A stretch of DNA of 64,000 nt from Aliiglaciecola sp. CAU 1673 (GCF_029223185.1 NZ_JARHUG010000005.1:1-64000), one strand, 5' to 3'. Shown: positions 1-10,278, counted from the stretch's first letter. Program-made: numbers and translations. Notes: generated by a model not told the origin, from the letters alone.

Positions 1-383
<383 letters not shown>

Positions 384-446
384 TTTCAAAATCATGAATT
401 TTTGCGCTGACACTCTTAATGAGTGCCCACACAGATTGTCTCGTTG

Positions 447-462
447 CTAATTGTTAAAGAGC
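447..462 (-). promoter_or_regulatory. rrn leader boxA antitermination site
   Basis: On the minus strand this reads GCTCTTTAACAATTAG, a near-exact boxA. In E. coli boxA recruits NusB and S10 to make rRNA transcription resistant to Rho. It sits between the rrn promoters and the 16S 5' end, as expected. Confidence 0.9.
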
Positions 463-519
463 TGTGCCTGTTCAGGCGGCTTGATTCGTTCCGTAGAACC
501 TCTCTCAAGCGGGACGCGC

Positions 520-547
520 ATTCTACGTCATCCCTCGTCTGTGTCAA
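520..547 (-). promoter_or_regulatory. rrn promoter, proximal (P2-like)
   Basis: Minus-strand TTGACA at 547-542, a 16-bp spacer, and TAGAAT at 525-520, followed by a GC-rich discriminator (GCGCGTCCCG). The 16-bp spacing and GC discriminator are hallmarks of stringently controlled rrn promoters. Confidence 0.85.
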
Positions 548-657
548 GCAACTTTTTTATCTTTTCGTTGCCTGCCTCTCCCTGACTTACCCCCCGATCC
601 CGACCTTCCTGGTCTGCCCGGCTTCGCCTGTCTGGCTTGCCGTTCGAAGTGGGGCGC

Positions 658-685
658 ATTGTAGAGATTTATATGCAAGCGTCAA
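658..685 (-). promoter_or_regulatory. rrn promoter, distal (P1-like)
   Basis: Minus-strand TTGACG at 685-680, a 16-bp spacer, and TACAAT at 663-658, followed by the discriminator GCGCCCC. Upstream sequence (about 690-780) is AT-rich and could hold an UP element or Fis sites, but I cannot define them. The 384-854 interval is therefore explained by the rrn leader, two promoters and the 5' flank of the next gene; I see no coding sequence in it. Confidence 0.82.
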
Positions 686-854
686 CACCCATACCTGATC
701 TTTTTTGCAAATCCGGCGCTGACCGCTTAATTTTGAATCAAACGGTTAATAAGTGTTTCTCTTTGTGTATTTTTTGTTAATCTTGAACTCTTTAGCGGAA
801 CACCAGTCCAAATAATGGTCTGAATGCAGCTAAGTCAGTTTCGGAACGTTATTC

Positions 855-1622
855 ATGAAAAAGATGCTACTGTCGGCCTTTGTCATCGCCATGTGCGGGG
901 CTTCGGGTCAGTGCCTGTCTCAGGAAGAGCATACCAAGGCAGATAAATATAAGGAAACGTCCGACTTTATCCAACGACAAGTCAATCAAAATATGTCTAT
1001 TGGCCGTGCGATCAAAAGTATAGTCAGCCATTACCCCCAGGATGTAGAGATTGTCGTTAGTACTGCTTTGGATTTATATCCGGATCAATATAAAGAAGTT
1101 ATTCATGCAGCTATCTCTGCTCAGCCAGCGCTGACAGAGGATGTGGTTCGTATTGCTTTGGATAAAGGGGTCAGCACCTGCTCAAGTGTGGTGGAGACCG
1201 CCATTCAGGCAGAGCCAAGTTATGTGGACTTCGTCGTGAATGTGGCAGCGCACTCCACTCCTGAAGAATTAGATGACATTGTCCGGGTGGCCGTGTTGAC
1301 TGAGCCTAACTCAGCTGACTCTATCGTTCGCTCCGTTGCCAAAGTGCATCCTAACAAGCTTATCCAGATCATCACCACTGCCATGGAAGCTGTACCTTTC
1401 GTTGGTGAATATATAGTAGAGGCATTGTTAGCTGCTTATCCAAATGATGCAGAGAATGTTGTCAGCACCGCGGTGCGCGAATCTAGTCATCAGGAAGGTC
1501 AACTGGAGAAGATTATTGAAACAGCCAGAAGTGCCGGATTGTCAGAAGAAGAGATCACTCAGTATGCTATCCAAGGCGGCGCGTCTGAGGAAGAAGTTGC
1601 AGCACTGATGCACGGACAATAA
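855..1622 (+). CDS. Secreted helical-repeat protein of unknown function (ten 15-residue repeats)
   Basis: I do not recognise this 255-residue protein. It has an N-terminal signal peptide (hydrophobic residues about 4-17). Residues 53 to 202 form ten consecutive units of exactly 15 residues with the pattern V-x-x-A-x-x-x-x-P-x-x-x-x-x-V. Proline falls at 61, 76, 91, 121, 136, 151, 166, 181 and 196; only the fourth unit (98-112) lacks it and carries a Cys instead. The strict register suggests a short-helix solenoid or stacked hairpins exported to the periplasm. A glutamate-rich tail follows (about 210-255). The ATG has only a weak upstream GGAA. The gene stands alone between the rrn promoters and a terminator shared with rplQ. 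It is not TPR (34 residues) or Sel1 (36 residues). Confidence 0.8.
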   Translation: MKKMLLSAFVIAMCGASGQCLSQEEHTKADKYKETSDFIQRQVNQNMSIGRAIKSIVSHYPQDVEIVVSTALDLYPDQYKEVIHAAISAQPALTEDVVRIALDKGVSTCSSVVETAIQAEPSYVDFVVNVAAHSTPEELDDIVRVAVLTEPNSADSIVRSVAKVHPNKLIQIITTAMEAVPFVGEYIVEALLAAYPNDAENVVSTAVRESSHQEGQLEKIIETARSAGLSEEEITQYAIQGGASEEEVAALMHGQ

Positions 1623-1656
1623 TACAGGTGACACCGGCAATCACGGATTGCAGGCA

Positions 1657-1690
1657 ATAAAAAACCGGGCCAGGCCCGGTTTTTTATTTT
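1657..1690. terminator. Bidirectional intrinsic terminator
   Basis: A perfect stem AAAACCGGGC / GCCCGGTTTT with a 4-nt loop, flanked by A and T runs. It lies between the 855-1622 gene and the convergent end of the alpha operon (rplQ), so it can serve both. Confidence 0.9.
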
Positions 1691-1698
1691 GCGGTAGT

Positions 1699-2097
1699 TT
1701 ATTCCGCTGCTGCTTCTTCAGTCGCTTCGACTTCAGTCACAGGGCGGTCAACCAGCTCAACATAAGCCATAGGGGCGTTGTCACCGGTACGGAAGCCACA
1801 TTTCAGAATACGAATGTAGCCACCAGGACGTTCGGTGTAACGAGGACCCAGCTCGTTGAACAGTTTACCTACTACCTCTTTGTCACCAGTGCGGGCAAAA
1901 GCCAAACGGCGATTTGCTACGCTGTCTTGCTTAGCAAGGGTGATAAGAGGCTCAATAACGCGACGCAGTTCTTTCGCCTTAGGCAAAGTGGTTTTGATGA
2001 TTTCGTGTTTCACCAAAGAACCTGCCATATTGCGGAACATCGCTTGACGATGGCTGCTGTTGCGATTTAACTGACGACCACTCTTACGATGGCGCAT
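1699..2097 (-). CDS. rplQ: 50S ribosomal protein L17
   Basis: L17 lies near the peptide exit tunnel of the large subunit. The N-terminus [20 protein letters not shown] is the family signature. The 132-residue length is normal, with the conserved core followed by a short acidic Ala/Glu tail. It is the last gene of the alpha operon, 42 nt after rpoA, and ends just before a bidirectional terminator. Confidence 0.98.
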   Translation of the reverse strand: MRHRKSGRQLNRNSSHRQAMFRNMAGSLVKHEIIKTTLPKAKELRRVIEPLITLAKQDSVANRRLAFARTGDKEVVGKLFNELGPRYTERPGGYIRILKCGFRTGDNAPMAYVELVDRPVTEVEATEEAAAE

Positions 2098-2139
2098 GGT
2101 TCTTTCCTTCTTAACAGATCAGTTTAACTTGCGACCTGA

Positions 2140-3129
2140 TTAGTCTTTCTCAGCAATGCTCTCAGGCGGCCAGTTTTCCAGGCGCATGCCCAGAGAAAGA
2201 CCGCGGGAAGCGAGCACGTCTTTGATTTCTGTCAGAGACTTCTTACCCAAGTTAGGAGTCTTCAGCAGCTCGACTTCGGTACGCTGTACCAGGTCACCAA
2301 TATACTGGATAGCTTCTGCCTTTAAGCAGTTGGCCGAACGCACGGTGAGTTCCAGGTCATCAACAGGACGAAGCAGAATCGGATCAAATTCCGGCTTCTC
2401 TTCTTTCGCCACTGGCTCTTTGATATCCCGCAGTTCAACGAAGGCATCCAGTTGTTCTGCCAGGATGGTGGCAGCGCGACGGATGGCTTCTTCGGGATCG
2501 ATAGTGCCATTGGTTTCCATATCAATAATCAGCTTGTCCAAGTCGGTGCGTTGTTCAACACGGGCCGACTCGACGCTGTAGGCGATACGCTCTACAGGGC
2601 TGAAGGAAGCATCAACCAGCAGACGACCAATTGGTCTGTCGTCTTCTTCAGAGGTGCGGCGGGTGGCGGCTGGGATATAGCCGCGACCTGTCTCTACCTT
2701 GATGCGCATGCTAATAGAAGCGTCGCCAGTCAGGGTACAAATCACATGCTCGGGATTGGTAATCTCCACATCACCGTCATGCTGGATATCACCAGCCACT
2801 ACCGGACCTGCGCCTGATTTCACCAGAGTCAGCATGGCCTCGCTCTTTCCTTCGAGGCGTACTGCCAAACCTTTAAGGTTCAACAGGATCTCGATAACGT
2901 CTTCTTGAACACCTTCTTTGGTGCTGTACTCGTGCAGCACGCCGTCGATCTCGACTTCAGTCACCGCACAACCAGGCATGGATGACAACAGGATACGACG
3001 CAGCGCATTGCCAAGGGTGTGGCCAAAACCACGCTCGAGGGGCTCGAGAGTGACCTTCGCACGAGTCTTGGATACGTTATCTATCTCGACTAACCTTGGT
3101 TTTAGGAATTCAGTTACAGAACCCGACAT
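2140..3129 (-). CDS. rpoA: DNA-directed RNA polymerase alpha subunit
   Basis: Alpha dimerises to start RNA polymerase assembly, and its C-terminal domain contacts UP elements and activators. The protein is 329 residues, the same as in E. coli. The N-terminal domain (about 1-235) carries [19 protein letters not shown] linker leads to the C-terminal domain (about 250-329) with the helix-hairpin-helix segment [20 protein letters not shown]. It sits between rpsD and rplQ, the classic alpha operon position. Confidence 0.99.
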   Translation of the reverse strand: MSGSVTEFLKPRLVEIDNVSKTRAKVTLEPLERGFGHTLGNALRRILLSSMPGCAVTEVEIDGVLHEYSTKEGVQEDVIEILLNLKGLAVRLEGKSEAMLTLVKSGAGPVVAGDIQHDGDVEITNPEHVICTLTGDASISMRIKVETGRGYIPAATRRTSEEDDRPIGRLLVDASFSPVERIAYSVESARVEQRTDLDKLIIDMETNGTIDPEEAIRRAATILAEQLDAFVELRDIKEPVAKEEKPEFDPILLRPVDDLELTVRSANCLKAEAIQYIGDLVQRTEVELLKTPNLGKKSLTEIKDVLASRGLSLGMRLENWPPESIAEKD

Positions 3130-3151
3130 TGTTTCCTCTCTTTGACCTTCT

Positions 3152-3772
3152 TTACTTACTGTAAAGTTCGACGATCAGCTGTTCGTTAATTTCGGCAGAC
3201 AGGTCACCGCGCTCAGGAATACGCTTGAACACGCCTTCCATCTTGTTGCTGTCCACTTCTATCCAAGTAGGCTTCTCACGCTGGTCAGCGAGTTCCAAGG
3301 CAGCCACGATACGTGCTTGCTTCTTGGCCTTCTCACGAACAGACACAACGTCTTCAGCAGAAACGCTAAAAGAAGGAACGTTCACAACCTGGCCGTTTAC
3401 CATGATGGCTTTGTGGCTCACCATCTGACGTGCTTCAGCACGAGTAGAGGCGAATCCCATACGGTAAACGACGTTGTCCAGGCGCTGCTCCAGAAGTTGC
3501 AGCAGGTTTTCACCTGTGTTGCCTTTCAGACGTGCCGCTTCTTTGTAGTAGTTACGGAATTGCTTTTCCAGTACGCCGTAAGTACGACGAACTTTTTGCT
3601 TTTCACGCAACTGCACACCGTAGTCTGACAGACGGCCACGACGGGCGCCATGCTGACCAGGTGCAGTATCAATTTTACATTTCGAGTCAATTGCTCGAAC
3701 GCCGCTTTTCAGGAACAGATCTGTTCCTTCGCGACGGCTAAGCTTGAGTTTTGGACCCAAATATCTTGCCAT
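3152..3772 (-). CDS. rpsD: 30S ribosomal protein S4
   Basis: S4 binds 16S rRNA early in 30S assembly, and in enterobacteria it represses its own operon by binding the leader before rpsM. The protein has 206 residues, the family length. It begins [20 protein letters not shown] and has a central S4 RNA-binding domain ([20 protein letters not shown]). The matching leader is visible upstream of rpsM, so the autogenous loop is probably kept. Confidence 0.98.
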   Translation of the reverse strand: MARYLGPKLKLSRREGTDLFLKSGVRAIDSKCKIDTAPGQHGARRGRLSDYGVQLREKQKVRRTYGVLEKQFRNYYKEAARLKGNTGENLLQLLEQRLDNVVYRMGFASTRAEARQMVSHKAIMVNGQVVNVPSFSVSAEDVVSVREKAKKQARIVAALELADQREKPTWIEVDSNKMEGVFKRIPERGDLSAEINEQLIVELYSK

Positions 3773-3796
3773 GATCTTTCTCCAACAGTCCGTCGA

Positions 3797-4189
3797 TTAA
3801 ACGCGACGTTTCTTCGGTGGACGACAACCGTTGTGAGGAATAGGCGTCACATCGGTAATGTTAGTGATACGGTAACCTACCGCGTTCAGGGCGCGGATCG
3901 CAGACTCACGGCCTGGTCCTGGACCTTTTACGAACACTTCTAGGTTTTTCAGACCGTATTCCTGAGCCGCAGTACCCGCACGCTCGGCAGCAACCTGCGC
4001 AGCAAACGGAGTAGACTTACGAGAGCCACGGAAACCCGAGCCACCGGAAGTCGCCCAAGACAATGCATTGCCCTGGCGGTCAGTGATAGTCACTATTGTG
4101 TTGTTGAAAGAGGCATGGATATGAGCCATACCGTCAGCGACCTGGCGCTTTACGCGCTTACGAGTACTACGTACTGGTGCCTTTGCCAT
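3797..4189 (-). CDS. rpsK: 30S ribosomal protein S11
   Basis: S11 forms part of the 30S platform that lines the E site. The protein has 130 residues with the conserved core [20 protein letters not shown] and a basic C-terminus rich in proline and lysine ([13 protein letters not shown]). It lies 12 nt after rpsM and 24 nt before rpsD in the alpha operon. Confidence 0.98.
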   Translation of the reverse strand: MAKAPVRSTRKRVKRQVADGMAHIHASFNNTIVTITDRQGNALSWATSGGSGFRGSRKSTPFAAQVAAERAGTAAQEYGLKNLEVFVKGPGPGRESAIRALNAVGYRITNITDVTPIPHNGCRPPKKRRV

Positions 4190-4201
4190 GATTACCCCCG
4201 C

Positions 4202-4558
4202 TTACTTTTTGATCGGCTTACGAGGACCTTTACGGGTGCGCGCATTAGTTTTAGTGCGCTGACCACGTACAGGCAGGCTACGGCGGTGGCGCAAGCCACG
4301 GAAGCAACCTAGGTCCATCAAACGTTTAATGCTCATCGACACTTCACGACGCAAGTCACCTTCAACAGTGAACTTGGCAACTTCGTCACGCAGTTTGTCG
4401 ATTTGCGCTTCATCAAGATCTTTGATCTTGGTTTCTTCTGCAACACCAGCGTTTGCACAAATGCTCTTAGCACGTGTAGCACCGATACCGAAGATCGCTT
4501 GGATAGCGATAACGGCATGCTTGTGTTCAGGGATGTTAATGCCAGCGATACGGGCCAC
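4202..4558 (-). CDS. rpsM: 30S ribosomal protein S13
   Basis: S13 sits in the 30S head and contacts P-site tRNA and the L5 bridge. I place the start at a GTG giving [19 protein letters not shown] after the initiator and 118 residues, equal to E. coli, which also uses GTG. AGGAG stands 8 nt upstream of it. A GTG nine bases further upstream is in frame but overlaps that Shine-Dalgarno spacing and is less likely. First gene after the S4-type leader. Confidence 0.96.
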   Translation of the reverse strand: MARIAGINIPEHKHAVIAIQAIFGIGATRAKSICANAGVAEETKIKDLDEAQIDKLRDEVAKFTVEGDLRREVSMSIKRLMDLGCFRGLRHRRSLPVRGQRTKTNARTRKGPRKPIKK

Positions 4559-4640
4559 TAACAGCACTCCTATAGTTAAATTGTCGTCAGCCTAAAAAGC
4601 CCGCTAGGATACTTATCCAACGACAAAATTGCAAATTTAG
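4559..4640 (-). promoter_or_regulatory. Alpha operon leader (S4-binding pseudoknot, Alpha_RBS type)
   Basis: The minus-strand leader resembles the E. coli alpha operon ribosome-binding leader. It shares GTATCCT, the GGGCTTTT segment and the TAGGAGTG ribosome-binding site. An outer stem TTGTCGT / ACGACAA (4620-4626 with 4581-4587) encloses GGATA-AG-TATCC (4607-4618) and a CCTA/TAGG pairing, which can compete to form the nested pseudoknot. In E. coli S4 traps the ribosome on this structure. The fold is inferred by eye and not computed. Confidence 0.75.
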
Positions 4641-4662
4641 CTCTTTCGAGCCGTTTGGTTGA

Positions 4663-4779
4663 TTAGCCTTGCCTTTGCTTATGCTTTGGCTCGCTGCTAC
4701 AGATCACGCGCACAACACCGTTGCGCTTGATGATCTTGCAGTTACGGCAAATCGCTTTTACAGATGCACGAACTTTCAT
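4663..4779 (-). CDS. rpmJ: 50S ribosomal protein L36
   Basis: A 38-residue protein beginning [20 protein letters not shown] and ending EPKHKQRQG, nearly identical to E. coli L36. It keeps the Cys11, Cys14, Cys27 and His33 pattern of the zinc-binding C+ form, so a zinc-independent paralogue may exist elsewhere for zinc starvation. GGAGTGACGAA precedes the ATG. It is the last gene of the spc operon, 25 nt after secY. Confidence 0.97.
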   Translation of the reverse strand: MKVRASVKAICRNCKIIKRNGVVRVICSSEPKHKQRQG

Positions 4780-4804
4780 TTCGTCACTCCGCTAATGCCC
4801 AATC

Positions 4805-6124
4805 TTAACGGCCGAAGCCTTTAAGATTGGCTTTTTTCAGAACAGACTCATATTGATGAGACATCAAATGGGTCTGCACCTGCGCCATGAAGTCCATGAT
4901 TACCACCACAATAATCAGCAGTGAAGTACCACCGAAATAGAACTGCACGTTCCAGGCAATCATCATAAATTCAGGCACTAAACAGATAAAGGTAATATAC
5001 AGGGCACCAGCCAGAGTCAGTCTAGTCATCACCTTGTCGATGTAACGAGATGTCTGCTCACCAGGGCGAATACCAGGTACGAAAGCACCTGACTTCTTCA
5101 GGTTATCTGCTGTTTCGCGTGGGTTAAAAACCAGCGCAGTATAGAAGAAACAGAAGAAGATAATCGCCGCAGCGTACAACAACGCGTGCAGAGGTTGTCC
5201 AGGGGACAACATCATGGATACATCCTGCAACCAAGACATGGTTTCGCTCGAACCAAACCAGTTCGCCACAGTAGCGGGGAACAGGATGATACTGGAGGCG
5301 AAAATTGGTGGAATTACACCAGCCATGTTGACCTTCAGCGGCAAATGGGTGCTTTGCGCAGCAAACACCTTACGGCCTTGCTGACGCTTTGCGTAGTTAA
5401 CGACGATACGACGTTGGCCACGCTCCACAAATACCACGAAGTAGGTCACGGCGATGACAATAGCACCAATCAACAGTAGCAGCAGCATATTCAGGTCGCC
5501 CTGACGCGCTTGCTCTACTGTTTGACCGATAGCTGATGGCAAACCTGCAACGATACCGGTGAAGATCAGAATAGAGATACCGTTGCCGATACCTCTTTCT
5601 GTGATCTGCTCACCCAGCCACATCAGGAACATGGTTCCGGTGACCAGGCTGACAACTGCCGTAAAGTAGAAGCCAAAGCCAGGATTCAGCACCAGACCTT
5701 GCACCATATTGGGCAAGCCGGTCGCAATAGCAATGGCCTGGAAGATAGACAATACAAGCGTTAAATAACGAGTGTACTGACTGATCTTACGACGGCCTGC
5801 TTCGCCTTCCTTCTTCAACTCCGCCATGGCAGGATGCACAACGGTCATCAACTGCATGATAATCGAAGCCGAGATATAGGGCATGATACCCAGCGCCAGG
5901 ATTGATGCGCGTTCCAGGGCGCCACCGGAGAACATGTTAAACATTTCTACGATGGTACCCTTTTGCTGGTTGAACAAATCAGCCAGCACCGCAGCATCAA
6001 TACCAGGAATAGGCACGAAAGAACCAAGCCTAAATACGATAATCGCACCCAAGACAAACAACAGTCTTGATTTAAGCTCGCTCAATCCGCCTTTGGCGCT
6101 TGAATCCAATCCTGGTTTAGCCAT
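4805..6124 (-). CDS. secY: Preprotein translocase channel subunit SecY
   Basis: SecY is the inner-membrane protein-conducting channel working with SecE, SecG and SecA. The protein is 439 residues with ten expected transmembrane helices. Conserved segments include [10 protein letters not shown] near the N-terminus, [32 protein letters not shown] and the C-terminal cytosolic loop with [11 protein letters not shown]. It follows rplO by 5 nt, so it is translated as part of the spc operon. Confidence 0.99.
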   Translation of the reverse strand: MAKPGLDSSAKGGLSELKSRLLFVLGAIIVFRLGSFVPIPGIDAAVLADLFNQQKGTIVEMFNMFSGGALERASILALGIMPYISASIIMQLMTVVHPAMAELKKEGEAGRRKISQYTRYLTLVLSIFQAIAIATGLPNMVQGLVLNPGFGFYFTAVVSLVTGTMFLMWLGEQITERGIGNGISILIFTGIVAGLPSAIGQTVEQARQGDLNMLLLLLIGAIVIAVTYFVVFVERGQRRIVVNYAKRQQGRKVFAAQSTHLPLKVNMAGVIPPIFASSIILFPATVANWFGSSETMSWLQDVSMMLSPGQPLHALLYAAAIIFFCFFYTALVFNPRETADNLKKSGAFVPGIRPGEQTSRYIDKVMTRLTLAGALYITFICLVPEFMMIAWNVQFYFGGTSLLIIVVVIMDFMAQVQTHLMSHQYESVLKKANLKGFGR

Positions 6125-6129
6125 CTAGC

Positions 6130-6564
6130 TTATTCCTCTACTTTACCGCCGGCAGCTTCGATAGCTTCACGGGCGCCTTTCGTTACCTTCAAGCCACTAA
6201 CTGTAACCGCGCGGGCGATTTCGCCACTCTTCATCACTTTAACGAACAGCACGTCTTTCTTAACCAGACCTGCTGCTTTCAAAGTTTCCAGAGAAACGAT
6301 TTCACCTTCTACCTTGGCGATTTCACTCAGGTTAACCTGGTCAGAAACCAGAGACTTACGAGAGATAAAACCGAACTTTGGCAGACGGCGTTGGATAGGC
6401 ATCTGACCACCTTCGAAACCGGGGCGAATGCTGCCACCAGAACGAGAGGTTTGACCCTTGTGACCACGGCCACCAGTCTTACCCAGGCCAGAACCGATAC
6501 CACGGCCCAGACGCTTAGGAGATTTTTTGGCTCCCTGTGCAGGAGCAAGCGTATTTAATTGCAT
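6130..6564 (-). CDS. rplO: 50S ribosomal protein L15
   Basis: L15 is a large-subunit assembly protein with a long basic extension. The 144-residue product starts [20 protein letters not shown] and carries the glycine/arginine-rich [18 protein letters not shown] extension that threads into 23S rRNA. It starts 2 nt after rpmD, typical of tight translational coupling in the spc operon. Confidence 0.98.
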   Translation of the reverse strand: MQLNTLAPAQGAKKSPKRLGRGIGSGLGKTGGRGHKGQTSRSGGSIRPGFEGGQMPIQRRLPKFGFISRKSLVSDQVNLSEIAKVEGEIVSLETLKAAGLVKKDVLFVKVMKSGEIARAVTVSGLKVTKGAREAIEAAGGKVEE

Positions 6565-6566
6565 GG

Positions 6567-6749
6567 TTACTCCTCCACAATCTCAACCATGTAGCTGACC
6601 TTATTGATCATGCCACGAACTGCAGGGGTATCCTCCAGCTCACGAACATGACCAATGCGACGCAGTCCCAAACCAGTCAGGGTCGCCTTGTGCTTTGGCA
6701 GACGGGCGATCGCGCTCTTGGTTTGTCTTACTTTAATAGTCTTAGCCAT
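6567..6749 (-). CDS. rpmD: 50S ribosomal protein L30
   Basis: A 60-residue protein beginning [20 protein letters not shown], with the family core [12 protein letters not shown] and [13 protein letters not shown] chose the ATG that gives MAKTIK, as in E. coli, over an in-frame TTG two codons upstream. It follows rpsE by only 6 nt, so its ribosome-binding site overlaps the end of rpsE. Confidence 0.97.
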   Translation of the reverse strand: MAKTIKVRQTKSAIARLPKHKATLTGLGLRRIGHVRELEDTPAVRGMINKVSYMVEIVEE

Positions 6750-6755
6750 GTCCAA

Positions 6756-7259
6756 TTACCCCAAAATCTGTTCTACGGACAAGCCACGCTTAGCAGCAAC
6801 TTGCTCAGGTGACTTCATATCAGTCAGAGCATTGATAGTTGCACGCACCACGTTGATTGGGTTTGTAGAGCCGTAGCATTTTGAAAGTACGTTGTGAACG
6901 CCAGCAACTTCCAGTACTGCACGCATCGCACCACCGGCAATGATACCGGTACCTTCAGATGCTGGCTGCATGTATACCTGGGAGCCTGAGTGACGTCCCT
7001 TGATTGGGTGCTGAAGGGTATTACCATTCAGACCAACGGTTACCAGGTTACGACGCGCCTTTTCCATCGCCTTTTGAATAGCGGCTGGAACTTCGCGGGC
7101 CTTACCATAGCCGAAGCCTACACGACCGGCACCGTCACCCACTACTGTCAGGGCGGTGAAGCTCATGATGCGTCCACCTTTAACAGTCTTGGCTACACGG
7201 TTTACGGCAATCAGCTTCTCTAACAGTTCACCGTTTTGTTGAACTTCTACTTTAGCCAT
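6756..7259 (-). CDS. rpsE: 30S ribosomal protein S5
   Basis: S5 acts in decoding fidelity and contacts S4 and S8. The 167-residue protein has the double-stranded RNA-binding N-terminal domain ([38 protein letters not shown]) and the S5 C-terminal domain ([19 protein letters not shown]). The region where spectinomycin-resistance changes occur in E. coli (VAKTVKGGR) has the wild-type sequence. Confidence 0.98.
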   Translation of the reverse strand: MAKVEVQQNGELLEKLIAVNRVAKTVKGGRIMSFTALTVVGDGAGRVGFGYGKAREVPAAIQKAMEKARRNLVTVGLNGNTLQHPIKGRHSGSQVYMQPASEGTGIIAGGAMRAVLEVAGVHNVLSKCYGSTNPINVVRATINALTDMKSPEQVAAKRGLSVEQILG

Positions 7260-7268
7260 AATCTACTC

Positions 7269-7622
7269 CTAGAACTGAAGACCTGCTTCGCGAGCAGCGT
7301 CGGCCAGTGCCTTCACACGACCGTGATATTTGAAACCGCTGCGATCAAAGGCTACTTCAGTAATGCCTTTCTCGATTGCACGTTGCGCGATCACTTTACC
7401 AACGGCAGCAGCTGCAGCGACATTACCTGTCACAGACAGGTCCTTACGCAGATCTGCTTCCACGGTAGAAGCTGCCGCCAGCACTTCTGAGCCGGTAGGG
7501 GCAATCAGCTGTGCATAAATATGGCGGGGTGTGCGGTGTACAACCAAGCGATGCGATCCCAGTTCAACGATTTTTTTGCGGGCGCGAGTGGCGCGGCGCA
7601 AACGAGCTGTTTTCTTATCCAT
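7269..7622 (-). CDS. rplR: 50S ribosomal protein L18
   Basis: L18 carries 5S rRNA into the central protuberance together with L5. I use the ATG giving [18 protein letters not shown] and 117 residues, equal to E. coli; an in-frame ATG four codons upstream is less likely. Core motifs are [15 protein letters not shown] and SFDRSG-like [13 protein letters not shown]. Confidence 0.97.
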   Translation of the reverse strand: MDKKTARLRRATRARKKIVELGSHRLVVHRTPRHIYAQLIAPTGSEVLAAASTVEADLRKDLSVTGNVAAAAAVGKVIAQRAIEKGITEVAFDRSGFKYHGRVKALADAAREAGLQF

Positions 7623-7634
7623 CGTATCACCCAC

Positions 7635-8168
7635 TTACTTTTTCTTAGCTTCTTTACGACGCACAACTTCATCGGCATAACGCACACCTTTGCCCTTGTA
7701 AGGCTCTGGTGGACGATAACCACGGATGTTGGCCGCAACCTGGCCTACCAGCTGCTTGTCAGCGCCTTTAACGATGACTTCAGTTTGGGTAGGAGTTTCT
7801 ACGGTGATGCCGGCAGGCATCTCGTAGGCTACAGGGTGAGAGAAGCCCAGTGACAGGTTCAGTTTGGTGCCCTGTGCCTGAGCACGGTAACCAACGCCTT
7901 GCAACTGCAGTTTCTTCTCGAATCCTGCGGTAACACCGATCATCATGCCGTTCAGCAGAGCGCGAGCAGTACCAGCCTGAGCCCAACCATCAACTGCACC
8001 TTCACGAGGTAGAGTCTTCAGCAGGTTCTCTTCTTTTACTACTTCAACAGCGCTGTTGAAGGTACGGTTCAGCGTACCGTTTTTACCTTTAAGGGTGACT
8101 TCCTGGCCTTTAATGGTGACTTCTACACCAGACAGGATTTCAACCGGGGCTTTTGCTACACGTGACAT
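7635..8168 (-). CDS. rplF: 50S ribosomal protein L6
   Basis: L6 lies near the GTPase-associated centre of the 50S. The product is 177 residues, begins [11 protein letters not shown], and contains two L6 domains. The second has the family signature [20 protein letters not shown] near the C-terminus. It is 12 nt from both its neighbours in the spc operon. Confidence 0.98.
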   Translation of the reverse strand: MSRVAKAPVEILSGVEVTIKGQEVTLKGKNGTLNRTFNSAVEVVKEENLLKTLPREGAVDGWAQAGTARALLNGMMIGVTAGFEKKLQLQGVGYRAQAQGTKLNLSLGFSHPVAYEMPAGITVETPTQTEVIVKGADKQLVGQVAANIRGYRPPEPYKGKGVRYADEVVRRKEAKKK

Positions 8169-8181
8169 CGATAATCCTCCG

Positions 8182-8574
8182 TTACGCTACATAGCCGATG
8201 ATCTCACCGCCCATACCGGCTTTACGAGCCGCACGGTCAGTCATCACACCCTTGGATGTTGAAACAATAGCGACACCCAAACCACCCATTACTTTTGGCA
8301 GCTCATCTTTCTTTTTGTAGATGCGCAGACCAGGGCGGCTGACACGCTCAATGGTTTCAATAACTTTTTTGCCTTCGAAGTACTTCAAAGTAACTTCCAA
8401 AGAAGGCTTAACGTCACCAGAAGCAGCGAAGTCAGTGATATAACCTTCATCCTTAAGCACTTTGGCGATAGCCACGCGCAGTTTGGAAGAAGGCATAGAC
8501 ACAGATACTTTGCCGGCCAACTGACCGTTACGGATGCGGGTAAACATATCCGCGATAGGATCTTGCATGCTCAT
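8182..8574 (-). CDS. rpsH: 30S ribosomal protein S8
   Basis: S8 binds helix 21 of 16S rRNA and in E. coli represses the spc operon by binding at the rplX-rplE junction. The protein is 130 residues, starting [18 protein letters not shown], with the C-terminal signature [21 protein letters not shown] did not identify the S8 target on the leader with confidence. Confidence 0.98.
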   Translation of the reverse strand: MSMQDPIADMFTRIRNGQLAGKVSVSMPSSKLRVAIAKVLKDEGYITDFAASGDVKPSLEVTLKYFEGKKVIETIERVSRPGLRIYKKKDELPKVMGGLGVAIVSTSKGVMTDRAARKAGMGGEIIGYVA

Positions 8575-8586
8575 ATAAGCTACTCC

Positions 8587-8892
8587 TTACCAGCTGGCTT
8601 TCTTAAGACCAGGGACTTCACCACGCATGGCGGCCTCACGCAGTTTGATACGGCTTAAGCCGAACTTGCGCAGGAAACCATGGGGACGACCTGTAATGCG
8701 GCAACGGTTGTGCAGACGCGTACGGGCGGAGTCACGAGGTAGTGATTGAAGCTTAAGCACTGCATCCCAGCGCTCTTCATCAGAAGTATTTACGCTGCTG
8801 ATGATGGCTTTCAGCTCGGCGCGCTTTTCAGCGTGCTTGGCTACCAGTTTGGCGCGCTTTACTTCACGCGCTTTCATTGATTGTTTTGCCAT
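8587..8892 (-). CDS. rpsN: 30S ribosomal protein S14 (zinc-free type)
   Basis: A 101-residue S14 beginning [20 protein letters not shown] and ending LPGLKKASW-like (VPGLKKASW). It has the long form without the CxxC zinc pairs of the short S14 type: the central segment is [12 protein letters not shown]-like ([20 protein letters not shown]). It assembles into the 30S head. Confidence 0.97.
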   Translation of the reverse strand: MAKQSMKAREVKRAKLVAKHAEKRAELKAIISSVNTSDEERWDAVLKLQSLPRDSARTRLHNRCRITGRPHGFLRKFGLSRIKLREAAMRGEVPGLKKASW

Positions 8893-8903
8893 AACCCTAC
8901 ACC

Positions 8904-9443
8904 TTATTTCTTGAATGGGAAGTTAAAAGCAGCCAGCAGAGCGCGACCTTCCTCATCCGTAGTTGCAGTAGTAGTGATAGTAATATCCATACCACGCACC
9001 TTGTCGACTTTATCAAAGTCGATTTCGGGGAAGATGATTTGCTCACGAACACCCATGCTATAGTTTCCACGGCCGTCAAAAGACTTGCTATTCAGGCCAC
9101 GGAAGTCACGGATACGTGGGATAGCGATTGAAACCAAACGCTCAAGGAATTCCCACATACGCTCGCCACGTAGGGTTACTTTACAGCCAATCGGATAACC
9201 TTCACGGATTTTAAAACCCGCTACGGATTTGCGTGCAACGGTAACAACAGGCTTTTGACCAGCAATCGCCTGCATGTCAGCAGTGGCGTTTTCCAACACC
9301 TTCTTGTCCGCTACAGCCTCACCCAGACCCATGTTCAGGGTGATCTTTTCAATCCGAGGGACTTGCATGACGCTTTTGTAGCCGAACTGCTTCGCAAGTT
9401 CAGCCACTACTGTTTCTTTATAGAAATCATGCAGTTTCGCCAT
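8904..9443 (-). CDS. rplE: 50S ribosomal protein L5
   Basis: L5 binds 5S rRNA and forms the bridge to S13 in the 30S head. I start it at the ATG giving [20 protein letters not shown] and 179 residues, equal to E. coli; a longer upstream extension in frame covers the Shine-Dalgarno region and part of rplX. Conserved core: [20 protein letters not shown] and [19 protein letters not shown]. Confidence 0.97.
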   Translation of the reverse strand: MAKLHDFYKETVVAELAKQFGYKSVMQVPRIEKITLNMGLGEAVADKKVLENATADMQAIAGQKPVVTVARKSVAGFKIREGYPIGCKVTLRGERMWEFLERLVSIAIPRIRDFRGLNSKSFDGRGNYSMGVREQIIFPEIDFDKVDKVRGMDITITTTATTDEEGRALLAAFNFPFKK

Positions 9444-9459
9444 CGATTTTCTCCAATTA

Positions 9460-9774
9460 TTAAACCAGTTCGCCGTCAGACTTGAAGAAACGTACTTTCT
9501 TGTCGCCTTCAAGACGGAAACCGACGCGATCAGCCTTGCCCGTTTTAGGGTTCAGGATCGCTACATTCGATACATGAATGGATGCTTCTTTCTCTACGAT
9601 GCCACCAGCAACGCCCAACTGTGGGTTAGGCTTCTGGTGCTTCTTCATCACATTCACACCTTCAACTACCAGACGGTCAGACTCAACCAGCACTTTCAGG
9701 ACTTTGCCCTTCTTGCCTTTGTCTTTACCGGCCAATACTACTACTTCATCATCACGACGAATTTTTCTAGCCAT
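9460..9774 (-). CDS. rplX: 50S ribosomal protein L24
   Basis: L24 starts 50S assembly and sits at the tunnel exit. The product is 104 residues and carries the KOW motif near the N-terminus ([20 protein letters not shown]). It lies 12 nt after rplN and 16 nt before rplE, the normal spc order. Confidence 0.97.
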   Translation of the reverse strand: MARKIRRDDEVVVLAGKDKGKKGKVLKVLVESDRLVVEGVNVMKKHQKPNPQLGVAGGIVEKEASIHVSNVAILNPKTGKADRVGFRLEGDKKVRFFKSDGELV

Positions 9775-9786
9775 TATCGTGACTCC

Positions 9787-10155
9787 TTACAGTACCTCAG
9801 GGGCCAGTGAGATGATCTTCATGAATTTGTCTCCACGAAGCTCACGGGTTACCGGTCCAAAGATACGCGTACCAATAGGTTGCTTGTTGTTGTTTAGCAA
9901 CACGGCTGCGTTGCTGTCGAAACGGATGATAGATCCGTCAGGACGGCGAACGCCTTTTCTAGTACGCACCACCACTGCATTCAGTACGTCACCTTTTTTA
10001 ACTTTACCGCGAGGAATTGCTTCCTTGACGGTAACTTTGATGATGTCACCGATATGTGCATAACGGCGATGCGAGCCACCAAGAACCTTAATACACATTA
10101 CCCTGCGCGCACCGGAGTTATCGGCCACGTCCAGGCTAGTTTGCATTTGGATCAT
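9787..10155 (-). CDS. rplN: 50S ribosomal protein L14
   Basis: L14 forms bridges to 16S rRNA. The 122-residue product begins [20 protein letters not shown] and contains [20 protein letters not shown]. It is the first gene of the spc operon, as in E. coli. Upstream there is no rpsQ, rpmC or rplP, so the usual join to the S10 operon is broken here. A terminator and a candidate promoter lie in the 125 nt before it. Confidence 0.98.
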   Translation of the reverse strand: MIQMQTSLDVADNSGARRVMCIKVLGGSHRRYAHIGDIIKVTVKEAIPRGKVKKGDVLNAVVVRTRKGVRRPDGSIIRFDSNAAVLLNNNKQPIGTRIFGPVTRELRGDKFMKIISLAPEVL

Positions 10156-10236
10156 TGTTAGTGCTCCGCTGTTGTTACGGCCTTCTCAGGCCATTCTGCT
10201 GCTTTAATAGTCATACCCCTATAAAAAGGGCGCGAA

Positions 10237-10242
10237 ATAATA
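10237..10242 (-). promoter_or_regulatory. Candidate -10 element of the spc operon promoter
   Basis: Minus-strand TATTAT followed by a GC-rich discriminator (TTCGCGCCC), placed downstream of a terminator and about 80 bp before rplN. E. coli also has its own promoter just before rplN. I find no good -35 at 16-18 bp, so the assignment rests on the -10, the discriminator and the location. Confidence 0.35.
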
Positions 10243-10278
10243 ACAGAAAAGAAAATGCAGTGATACCTGAAATGTTGA

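Noticed and set aside
423-698. A 91-codon plus-strand reading frame antisense to the rrn leader
   Set aside because: It covers boxA and both rrn promoters on the opposite strand and has low-complexity, non-protein-like composition.
1011-1460. 45-nt periodicity considered as a CRISPR or DNA tandem repeat
   Set aside because: The periodicity is in the protein only; nucleotide units are divergent and lie in an open coding frame.
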